Shown: positions 56,131-64,000 of the stretch, piece by piece | Layout: every line of letters begins with the position of its first letter | Numbering within the stretch: position 1 is the first letter of the stretch | Assembly (NCBI RefSeq): GCF_945859685.1 | Contig: NC_079147.1 | Coordinates: 65,316,946-65,380,945, forward strand | Direction of reading: 5' to 3' | Length of the DNA stretch: 64,000 nt | Source: Eupeodes corollae | Taxonomy: Eukaryota; Arthropoda; Insecta; Diptera; Syrphidae | Program-made: the position numbers and the translations under genes | The notes under the pieces: model-generated | What the model saw: only the letters and a program-made list of their open reading frames with translations | What the model was told of the DNA's origin: nothing | The model's database searches: none

Positions 56131-59012
56131 AGTTCCTGTACATTACAAAAATAAAAACACTATTTTAAAATTACTCTTATTAACAGACTGTGTTACAAGG
56201 AACACATTCTAAAAGACAACTGTTCAAGTAAATTAAAAATAACTTCATCAAAGTCGGGGTTGGAGCTAAGCTAATTTTCGTAGACAGGCACTTGTTATTC
56301 AAGACATTCGGAGAATTGCACTTGTTTAAATTCTACCTCCTGAAGTACTTCTACAGCAGTTTTGAAAGGCAGCATCAATATTAACAAATAATTAATAGGT
56401 GACGAAATACAAATTATTATTGTTGGAATAATCTTCCAAGTCTCATATTATCAGGCTCTGCTGGACCTGCAAAAAAAGCCAACTTGTAGCTTCTTTCATT
56501 TCGCTACTTCTAATTCCTGCTTATAAAATACTTCTTTAGTTGTTTTAAGAAGCAATTGCTAAAAAAATCATAAAAGTCTACTTGTTACTTCTTACAGGTT
56601 TTTTTAAACTGTTACTATTTATTAAGGAACTGTTCTACCTTATGCTCCTAAAACACCTTTATGGCAGCGCTTTAAATGGACTAATAGACTAACATTGGGA
56701 GCAATATATATTTGTACATGCAAGTATGAAAATTATGGCTCATTCATATTTTCTAAACCTAAGAACAAAACCTTAATTAAATTAGCTTTAAATATTAAAT
56801 TTAAGGAAGAAAATGTATAGAATAGAAAATTGTCCATAAAAACCTCAAAAAACCTGCCTTCAAAAAAATATATAAAATGAGCTTTAAAAAAAATATTACA
56901 AATAAAAGTTTGACTATAAAAATCTTTATATTTGTAACACCTTTCATTTTATGTTTTCTCCTCATAAATGCCAAAAACCTCTTTTAATAAAAACAACCAC
57001 AAAAAACCTATTTCTAAATTAATATCATATAATTTTATTTTATAACAAAAAGAAACCAAATTAAGATCCCTAAATTGTTGATGCATAAAATATAAAAAAG
57101 GACACATAAAATGCGCTCTCATCTTTTCCATCGCATCGCCATTGCCAGACGACTTTAATTCTATTCCATTGAAGCAGAAAACAAAAACAAAAATATCCAA
57201 TTTTCATGTTTGGAGCACCTGATTCGAGTACTGAATAAACTTTTCAACTCACTGGAGCTTCTGATGCTATACTAACACTTATCTTAGATTTTTTTAGACT
57301 CGTCGCGTCTTCTTAGCACCTCTTACTCGTGGCGGTCGGCGGTGGCAGTTGGTTGGCCTTAGCTTTTACAACCCGATTTCTTTATTCTTTCTTCAGCCAC
57401 GTGATGAGATTACACCATTGAAAGGATATAAAGCTTAGACAAAAAATATATTACCACAGCATATTTTCGTACCTGGGCTAGAGTAAAAAACACGCCATCA
57501 GGAAGGATATAACAATTTCCCACAAACTTGCACGCACCACATATATTCCCTCCCTCTGGAGACGAAACTCGACTTTTTGCAGAAAAACGGAGAAAAATCA
57601 AGCAAAAATTATTTAAACAAAAAAAGTAACACAACCAAGAATAATATTTTTCATCAGGATCAAGGATGCTATGCTTCAAAAAAATAAAATGACGTGGGAA
57701 AAGAAACTTTTCTTCCCTTTTCCTTGCAACAAAAAAATATGATGATGAATTCCTTCGTTACTTGATACTTTTTCCGTTTTTTCTACTAATTTAACATTTC
57801 ATAACATTTTAAATGGATTTTCCTCCAAAAATCCTACCTATATCCTTTAAGGATACAAGAGTCGGAAAAAGTCCAGTGCCATATAATTCCAACACCACCA
57901 ACATCAACACCACTACCACTCAATTTAAAGATAGGCAAGGCGTGAAAGTGTATCAATCTCGGTTTATTTTCAGGGGAGGATTAACCAAAAAGTTTTGCAG
58001 TCGAAGAAGCACGATGGCAACTTGTGAAACAAGAAACCACTTAAAAAACTCTCGTGCGAAACATCCTTCAACTTGAAGACGACGACGATGACGGTACCAG
58101 CGATTATACGTTGCCAACGAACGGAACGACGACGACGAAGCAACGAAACGCACAATACTCTATTCATCAAAATCTAAGAGTGAAAAGGAGAAAGAGATAT
58201 AGATAGGGTGTTAGAAATGATATACAAAGGCACTCTTCATAAGGATAAGGATCTTGAAAGTAACATAAAACCGGTGTGTAGGTTATTTATTAGCACCCAA
58301 CAAGAGAGGACTATTTCTACCTCACCGTTGACGCTGATGTTGATGCTGAAAAAATATAAGAACACCTTTAGTGTGAGGAGTGTTTGAAAAAAAAAGAAAA
58401 ATATTTACAGATGATTTTTCACTTGCACATCCAACCGCTACCTTCACCCCCAACCCTCTCATGTTTTTAATGAAAGACTATATAAAAAGCATTCGAGTTT
58501 TAATTGCATCTTTCCCAAATTTATTTACCCAAATGTCCCCAAGGGGGAGCAATGGAGAAATAATAAATGTCTAGATGTCAGTTTGATTAATGTAATTAAA
58601 AATACACCACCCTCCCTTCTAGCCATGATGCGTTTCTAGTATAACCATCCAATACACCAATCCAGTAACAACAACAAGGCTGTAAAGGAGGGAAACGTTC
58701 TTTTTGAAGTTCTTAGTCGATTTGAGTAATATGGCCTTGTTAGGGCGGTGAGCCATTCGTGACGTATCCATTTATCTACTGTAAAAAATAGAAGTTATTT
58801 TAAACACACTTTTTAAATGTACACTTTGTTTTCGAGTTTATCAATATTTTGCACCCTGTTTTATATTATATCTTACATATTTCGATGTTTTGGAATTGTT
58901 GGCTAGAGGTTTAGGTTTTAAAGGTCAATCGGTTTATTCAAATGGCCTTAATATTAAAGTTCCAAATAAGAAAACCTAATTATTTGTGCACATATACAAA
59001 CTTGCAGTGCGG
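56131..59012. other. AT-rich spacer with a less AT-rich middle
   Basis: No gene recognised. Between 57,300 and 58,200 the GC content rises and there are GAC/ACG patches (58,076-58,140). A TTTATTTTCAG/GGGAGG sequence at about 57,963-57,977 resembles a 3' splice site on the plus strand. I found no partner donor site or conserved frame, so I do not call an exon. Confidence 0.4.
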
Positions 59013-59023
59013 AAAATTTGACA
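59013..59023. repeat. Target-site duplication, left copy (SINE copy 5)
   Basis: AAAATTTGACA, identical to 59,337-59,347. Confidence 0.75.
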
Positions 59024-59336
59024 CTAATATAAATGAATTGGGTGGCGCAACAGTCCGTTTGAGAACAAGGGCCTGGTGATTGACAACCCTCAACCATACC
59101 TATGTGCGAGTACTGTTGTCAAGGATGGAAGGGACCTACAGTTTTGAGCCGAATCCGAACGGCAAATTTGAGAAAGCACTTTTCATTACAAGAATTACTC
59201 TGGGAGAATTTGTCAATTCCTCTTAAGAGGAAGTACCCGTGAAAAAAACTTTAGGTGGCACAGACAGGGATCGAACCCAAGACCTCTCGCATGACAGTCC
59301 ATCGCACTAACCATCATGCCACGGGTACTATACAGT
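59024..59336 (-). mobile_element. tRNA-headed SINE, copy 5, best B box
   Basis: Minus-strand, full length. On the minus strand the head reads ACCCGTGGCATGATGGTTAG, then GGGTTCGATCCCTGTC, whose GGTTCGATCCC matches the tRNA B-box consensus GGTTCGANNCC closely. The common body follows and the element ends with CAACGGACTGTTGCGCCACC at about 59,040-59,060. It is flanked by the 11-bp repeat AAAATTTGACA. The internal promoter would be read by RNA polymerase III; whether this copy is transcribed cannot be told from sequence. Confidence 0.88.
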
Positions 59337-59347
59337 AAAATTTGACA
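59337..59347. repeat. Target-site duplication, right copy (SINE copy 5)
   Basis: AAAATTTGACA, identical to 59,013-59,023. Confidence 0.75.
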
Positions 59348-59409
59348 GTGAAAGCTGTTTCTTGATCGAAATTTTAACAGAAAGTCAATACTATAAATTC
59401 GCAGATCGA

Positions 59410-59560
59410 AATAAGTCCCTTACCATTGAACAACGCCTAAAAATATTCAAAACTTGTTTTCTTAAAAAGAAGTTTTGGCTAAAATAAAGCACTCAACGCG
59501 TCTGATATACCCTACCGTAGCCTGAAGTATTAGGTGCAATTTATGAACATCGACTCGTAA
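59410..59560 (+). mobile_element. Possible Tc1/mariner N-terminal scrap
   Basis: SLTIEQRLKIFKTCFL (about 59,419-59,466) resembles the LTxEQRLKIIxxYY start of mariner-type transposases, as in copy M2. Nothing downstream up to 60,010 is convincing. Low confidence. Confidence 0.4.
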
Positions 59561-60014
59561 ACGATTTCCGTGGGTCAACATTCTAGCCTAGCTTAAAAGT
59601 CAGAGAAAATTTTGCACAAAAGTTTTGTAGTAATAATAAGAAAGTCCAATTGACTCAATTTTTGAATTCACGATAGTCCGCTCCGTTATCGCTTCGAACT
59701 AGTTTGAGCCTAAGAACAGCTTTAATTCAACCACGGCTTGGGGTGTCAACTATGATTGCAACCCAATACTTGATTTTATAATAATTGCTTGCTAGCCAAC
59801 TCTCTGTAGCTGTCGCTCTTGTGGTTGCCCAACAAATTTCGCAACAATATTTTTAAAAGCTTTTTTATACAGATTTTTCTAAATCGCTAAATTTTTCCTC
59901 AAATTTTGAATATTTCACTAATTCTCTTATTTGAGGTTCAACCTGGAGTAGACGGTTCTGAATTGTCGGTCTCAACAGAAATTGTTGCAACTGGAAATAG
60001 TTCTGGACATTTTT
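59561..60014. other. Spacer, no gene seen
   Basis: AT-rich, may contain the rest of a decayed mariner copy, but no motif is recognisable. Confidence 0.35.
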
Positions 60015-60652
60015 AACTTCTCATAGGAAGTTATTGTAATCGGTCCGATTTGTCGAATTGAAAACTAAATAAAAGTTGGTAAAAATTCATTTTCAACTCA
60101 AATATATTTTCAAAAATTTCAGATTATGGCTTCCAACTAATTTTAAGTTATAAGAAATATTGTTTTTAACATTCGGAAAAAATTAAAGAAAAGGTAATTG
60201 ACAGTTTTTCTTACAAAAAATAAAAATCTAAACAAAAAAATTAATGAAAGTTGGTAGAAATTAATTTTCGACTCAAATATCTTTTCAAAATTTTGAGATA
60301 TTGGTTTCAAACTCCAACAATCTGTTTTTTCATAAAAAAATTAAATATACAAGAAATAGAACGCAAATTTGGTAAAAATTGATGTTCAGTTCCTGATATC
60401 TCCAATCCTATTTGCAAAAATTTAAGAAATCCTACTAAAATTGGTAAAAATTTGCTTTCGACTAAAAATCTATTTAACAAAACTAGATTTTCAGATTAAA
60501 CTATTTCTTCATAAGACAAATATTGCTGTTAATTAAAAAAATCTTAAGAATAATTCAACTAACAACTTTTTTAACCCAACCCTACAAACTTTTAAGCAAG
60601 ACAAATCGACCGACGGGATGGGAACTTATCAGTGTGGGTCGCATCCCAGCCT
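60015..60652 (-). repeat. R element, copy R6 (internally deleted, reverse orientation)
   Basis: Left end AACTTCTCATAGGAAGTTAT, right end GACGGGATGGGAACTTATCA followed by GTGTGGGTCGCATCCCAGCC. The middle has CAAATTTGGTAAAAATTGA, GACAGTTTTTCTTAC and AAAGTTGGTAGAAAT-like units as in R5. The whole is about 640 bp, shorter than R5 (1,040 bp), and the GTGCGTACGTACG block near the left end is missing. Confidence 0.8.
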
Positions 60653-60697
60653 TTTTTTTTAATTTCCCTAGCTGAGAGGCCATCTCGAAAGACTTAT

Positions 60698-61019
60698 GGC
60701 TGAAACACAAAAACGCTTGAGCTTCTGCTTCGGGTGACGTTTACGAGTTCACCCAAAGGAATTCAATACATGCTTTCAAAAAGCAGCTTTGACTTCACGT
60801 TACGTTTGACAATCGTAAGCAAAAGAACGTAATGTTAAGTAATGTGACTCCGAACGGAAGCTCTAATTCAAAGTTGCTGAACACTTTCTTTGGCTGACAG
60901 TTTTAAAGCTGTAAAATTTCAACAAATAAAATAAATTTCCTTTTTAGGGATTCCCATTGTGTTTTATAGTCTGTGTAAGCTACTTTTTGGAAAGATTTAA
61001 TTTTTTGATTTATAAATTT
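60698..61019 (+). mobile_element. Terminal-inverted-repeat element, left part
   Basis: Starts with GGCTGAAACACAAAAACGCT, an imperfect inverted copy of the right end at 62,430-62,485 over about 35-40 bp. The inside (TTGACAATCGTAAGC, AAGTTGCTGAACAC) has no coding capacity. The element is split by a family L insertion at 61,020. Joined to its right part it would be about 400 bp, the size of a non-autonomous DNA transposon. I cannot name the superfamily: no clear target-site duplication outside the inverted repeats was seen. Confidence 0.65.
61010..61019. repeat. Target-site duplication, left copy (L4)
   Basis: TTATAAATTT, identical to 62,401-62,410. It is AT-rich and only 10 bp, so a chance match is possible. 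Confidence 0.6.
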
Positions 61020-61063
61020 ATATTTTTTATGGAGCTGTCGTATGGCGGACCAAACTGGACAAG

Positions 61064-61669
61064 ATGGTAAATCTAAATAAGCTCATTAAAGTCCTGCGGT
61101 CAGCAGGTATTTGCATCACAGGAGCACTTCGCTCAACACCAACCGCAGCACTGGAAGTGCTTTTAAACCTAACACCACTTGACATCTTCTCCAAAAAGGT
61201 GGAAGCCAACTCATGTGTAAGGCTTAGAGCCACCTCTCAATGGACCAGTAACAATACTGGACAAACTACTATTCTAGACAGTTTCAGATCTATCCCAGAT
61301 CACTTAGACTATACCAACCCAAAAACGGTATTCGGTAAAAGTTTCCATGTGTCCATCCCTTCAAGATCCTCCTGGGAAGAAGAGAGACCCATGGAAGACG
61401 ATGCAATACACTTCTATACAGACAGCTCAAAGACCGATCACGGAGTTGGAAGTGGTATCTTTTCGGAACAACTGAATCTCAGTCTATCCTATAGACTTCC
61501 CAATAAATGCGGTGTATTCCAGGCAGAAGTAATGGCGATTAAAGAAGCACTATCCTGGCTCAAAGAAAACGTTATATCTTGTAAGGATATACGAATCTTC
61601 TCAGACAGCCAAGCCGCTCTTAAATCTCCACAAACTCTCAAACAGTCCACGATTGTCGATCATCTCTGA
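61064..61669 (+). pseudogene. Connection and RNase H domain of family L copy L4 (201 codons)
   Basis: Open frame with GICITGALRSTPTAALEVLL, LTPLDIFSKKVEANSCVRLR (connection) and then DAIHFYTDSSKTDHGVGSGI (RNase H first acidic box, TDSSK), CGVFQAEVMAIKEALSWL (second, Glu), IRIFSDSQAALKSPQTLKQS (third, Asp). The fourth acidic residue and VPGH loop follow in another frame after a frameshift near 61,665. All acidic residues visible here are intact. Domain order equals copy L3; the words differ enough (about half identical by eye) to be a separate subfamily. Confidence 0.88.
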
Positions 61670-61944
61670 ATGAGATGATGGAACAGTTTAACATTAACCT
61701 CATTTGGGTGCCGGGCCACAGAGATATTCCGGAAAATTTGCAAAGCCGATGAGCGCTTGCCAAAAACGGAACACTTCTGCCTAATGTTAGACAAAAACAT
61801 AACATAGGAACACAACTTGCTACATGCAAATATCTTCTCAAGCAATATGCTCTAGAAACAACAAATGCTAGATGGTCACAGAGGACCACCTGCCTAGCAA
61901 CTAAGCAAATATGGCCAAGTACTGACTTAAAACGGTCAAAAGGC

Positions 61945-62217
61945 TTGATATCACTGAGCAGACAAAGTATAAGCTCTACAATTGGAGTAATACCGGGACA
62001 CTGCCTCATAGGCAGACATGCTCTGAGGCTAGGGGTCTACACAAATGACTTCTGTAGAAGCTGCATGGACGAGGAGGAAGAGGAAACAGTCCCACACCTT
62101 CTATGTACATGTCCAGCACTATCCATTAGAAGGAATAACTTTCTCGGTAATCCCTTCTTCGATAACACCAGTGAACTGGCAACGATTGACACAAAACGTC
62201 TCTCTAACTTTATTTAA
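61945..62217 (+). pseudogene. C-terminal Cys/His tail of family L copy L4
   Basis: 90 codons. SLSRQSISSTIGVIPGHCLI, GRHALRLGVYTNDFCRSCMD, EEEEETVPHLLCTCPALSIR, RNNFLGNPFFDNTSELATID and KRLSNFI. The spacing C-x2-C and H-x3-C-x-C is kept. This tail follows RNase H in LOA/I-type polyproteins. The frame ends at a natural-looking stop (62,217), after which the 3' UTR begins. Confidence 0.82.
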
Positions 62218-62400
62218 AGTACGAAATGGTTTGTTTAAGTTCATAATTCTCAAATGAGTAACCTCATTAGTGGTATCACAATGGACCCTTGAGGTCTACG
62301 TGCGTCAATGACATCTGGACAGTTACTTCAAAATCAAAACAAACTTTTAAGAAAAAATAACAGCTCCTAATGACAGAAGAACCATTTAAGAAATGTGATA

Positions 62401-62410
62401 TTATAAATTT
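62401..62410. repeat. Target-site duplication, right copy (L4)
   Basis: TTATAAATTT, identical to 61,010-61,019. Confidence 0.6.
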
Positions 62411-62485
62411 CATTAAAAACGACTTCGAAGCAGACCCAGCGTAACGCAGACGAAGCCAAAGCTGAAGCGTGTTTGTGTTTCAGCC
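62411..62485 (+). mobile_element. Terminal-inverted-repeat element, right part
   Basis: Ends with GTGTTTGTGTTTCAGCC. Its reverse complement GGCTGAAACACAAACACGCT differs from the left end at 60,698 at one of the first 20 bases. The inner part GCGTAACGCAGACGAAGCC mirrors GGGTGACGTTTACGAGTT-like text less well. Confidence 0.65.
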
Positions 62486-62639
62486 ATTAAAGTTTTAAAA
62501 GTCAATGCCTATTTCTCTATTACTGTAAGGGCTACTAAACGGTTTTTGGTTCTAAAAATTCTTGTTTTCCTGATAATTGTTCGTAAGTAACAAGTTACTT
62601 AATACATACATATGAATTTCTCACAAGTAGCATTCCTCT

Positions 62640-63090
62640 CATGATAATATTTTTCGAGACATTAGTAGTTGAAAAATTGCATAAATCTCTAAACAGAAGA
62701 AACGTTTTACACAAAAAAGAATATATTGATGAACGAAATTGCTACTTTAGATTTAAAAATATTATCGAATTATGTCAAATGTGGTGGATACTTGAAGAAA
62801 ATCAATTATTTATGGCTGTATTTTTAGATATTGTTCAAGCCTTTCATACAATTTTCACTTGGAACTCGAGTGTCAACTGCATAGGGACTTTCCAGGTAGT
62901 ACTATGACAAACTGAAATCCTATGTCCAGAAGTAACTCTTTAGAGTACGATACGACAAATATGAATTGCCCGAAACAAAATAGCTGGTGTCCCACAAGAA
63001 TGTGTCCTAGGGCCAATCTTGTTCCTTTTATAAACATGTGATATTCCAGTGAACGCCAAGGCTATCATGGACACTGGGTGCTTTTTATGG
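62640..63090 (+). mobile_element. Reverse-transcriptase fragment, unassigned LINE
   Basis: FMAVFLDIVQAFHTIFTWNS (62,809 on) is motif A (FLDIxxAFD) with the final D as H. Near 62,980 another frame gives KIAGVPQECVLGPILFLL and TCDIPVNAKAIMDT, motif B (AGVPQGSVLGPILFLL) with one changed residue. The words differ from families A, B and L and resemble jockey-type RT. No ADD box is visible; the sequence then degenerates and merges with R-type AT-rich text by about 63,120. Confidence 0.65.
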
Positions 63091-63094
63091 GAAA

Positions 63095-63325
63095 CTATTT
63101 GTTTTTGACAGTTTCATTGTGGACATTTGTCGAAAGTATTAAACAAACGTTTCATGAAAATTTAAGTCGAAAATCAACTCTTACCAATTTTGATTAGCAA
63201 GTTTTCATATTTTTAGAAAAAATGTAATTTGTATGAAATTTAATGTGACATCTCTTGATTTAAAGTCGATATCTTAGTTACATAGGTCTTAAGGTATGGC
63301 CGATGAATAGAGGTATCCCAAGCTT
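63095..63325. repeat. R-like fragment
   Basis: GAAAATTTAAGTCGAAAATC and CTCTTACCAATTTTGATTAG resemble the R internal unit; the ends are missing. Low confidence. Confidence 0.4.
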
Positions 63326-63327
63326 AC

Positions 63328-63400
63328 ATAAATAAATTAGGTCAACAGTCCGTTGAGAATTACGACTCTCAACCATTCTTGCATGCGAGTAATGTTGTCC
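63328..63400 (-). mobile_element. tRNA-headed SINE, copy 6 (3' end only)
   Basis: ATAAATAAATTAGGTCAACA then GTCCGTTGAGAATTACGACT and CTCAACCATTCTTGCATGCG followed by AGTAATGTTGTCC match the 3' block of the SINE, reverse orientation. Everything 5' of this is absent, so it is heavily 5'-truncated. Confidence 0.75.
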
Positions 63401-64000
63401 CAAACTTACAAATACATTCTTTTCTTTTTAAAACGATGGATTTACATAGCAGTTCTTTTTTGTAGCTCCTCGTAAAGTTCAATTCAAAAAATGAAACGTT
63501 TTCTATTGCATATTCTTGCAATAATGCCTTTCCGAAATAAAATCTTTTAAAAAGTTGTTTGAATTTCAAATTAAGCTTACCTATTTGCCATAAATCATAG
63601 TCTTACAACTTACAAACATCGTTTGTAGATATGATATAAACATAGCTTTCTATAAATATCTTGCTTTATTTCAGGAAGTATTTTACTTTTGAATAAATAC
63701 TTTCAACTGAAAAATTGTTTTAAATTGTTGTAATGATTGCATAGTTAAAAAATAACCCAAGAAGTATTACTTTACACTTTAGCTGTTTGTGCTTTAAGCA
63801 AAATTTTAGTTTCAAACTTCTTTTTTAGATAAATCCAATCCTTCCAAACAATTTTTCCTACATTACTTTTTGAAACTAAACTATCCCCAGAGGCTTTGTT
63901 CTAGGAAATATTATGAAATTTGTTTCTTTATGAATTTCAAAAAGAGAATTTATTAAAAAAAAAGATTTTCTTTTGAGGTTTTGAAAGTTACTCAGAATTC
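63401..64000. other. AT-rich spacer, no gene seen
   Basis: No recognisable feature up to the edge of the window. Confidence 0.45.

Larger units (their letters stand above)
61020..62400 (+). mobile_element. Family L LINE relic, copy L4: connection, RNase H and Cys/His tail
   Basis: 5'-truncated, plus strand. GAVVWRTKLDKMVNLNKLIK (from about 61,029) is the RT connection region. The frame 61,064-61,669 covers the rest of the connection and most of RNase H. The last part continues at 61,675 with MMEQFNINLIWVPGHRDIPE (His kept), QSR*ALAKNG, and SSTIGVIPGHCLIGRHALRL, DFCRSCMDEEEEETVPHLLC, TCPALSIRRNNFLGNPFFDN. The 3' UTR contains AGTGGTATCACAATGGACCC, comparable to the L5 3' UTR (AGATTCATGTGGTATTACAATG). 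A 10-bp TTATAAATTT flanks it. It is the second-best preserved copy of the family and belongs to a different subfamily from L1-L3. Confidence 0.85.

Noticed and set aside
57813..58076. 87-codon plus-strand frame as a possible exon
   Set aside because: A splice-acceptor-like TTTATTTTCAG lies inside it, but there is no partner donor, no conserved motif and an AT-rich composition.
1..64000. CRISPR array or bacterial operon
   Set aside because: The ~170-bp R units are too long, too diverged and have no spacer/repeat regularity; nothing here looks bacterial.

Overview
This window looks like about 64 kb of AT-rich intergenic or intronic DNA from an insect, most likely a fly. The reasons are the many decayed non-LTR retrotransposons (LINEs) of insect type, a tRNA-headed SINE, Tc1/mariner transposase relics, and low-complexity AT-rich spacers between them. 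I found no reading frame that I can defend as a host protein-coding exon, and no free-standing tRNA or rRNA gene. The organism cannot be named from this sequence alone.

Almost everything recognisable is a broken mobile element. I use working family names. Family A is a jockey/CR1-type LINE without RNase H: copies at about 7.5-8.4 kb (-), 8.4-10.1 kb (-), 17.9-18.9 kb (-), 27.8-28.7 kb (+) and 54.1-56.1 kb (+). Family B is a LINE with a FRQGDALSCDFF-type reverse transcriptase and an (AAGT)n-like tail: 12.7-13.8, 28.7-29.9, 30.1-31.3 and 42.1-43.8 kb, all +. Family L is a LINE with a C-terminal RNase H and a Cys/His tail (LOA/I-type): 0.5-2.7 kb (-), 14.5-14.9 kb (+), 23.8-25.0 kb (-), 35.2-35.6 kb (+), 43.1-43.5 kb (+), 47.1-48.9 kb (+) and 61.0-62.4 kb (+). 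Three further reverse-transcriptase scraps lie at 12.5, 49.1-49.6 and 62.6-63.1 kb. Tc1/mariner relics lie at 22.7-23.6, 37.8-38.6 and 43.8-44.4 kb, with a possible fourth N-terminal piece at 59.4 kb.

Two non-autonomous families stand out. The first is a SINE of about 300 bp with Pol III A/B-box-like motifs, in five or six copies; three of them have target-site duplications readable by eye. The second is a very AT-rich dispersed repeat (working name R) built of diverged units of roughly 160-178 bp. Its ends carry an inverted AACTTCCCAT / ATGGGAAGTT motif. It occurs at 16.3-17.6, 30.0-31.9, 36.1-39.0, 49.9-51.0 and 60.0-60.65 kb, with end fragments elsewhere.

The elements are nested, which gives a relative history. 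A family B copy sits in an R element with a perfect 16-bp duplication. A mariner copy sits in another R element. A SINE sits in a family A element. A family L fragment sits in a family B element. A family L copy splits a small element with terminal inverted repeats at 60.7-62.5 kb. The spacers between elements hold simple repeats, a few short tandem duplications and recurrent AAGGAC/AAGGAT words, but no recognisable gene.
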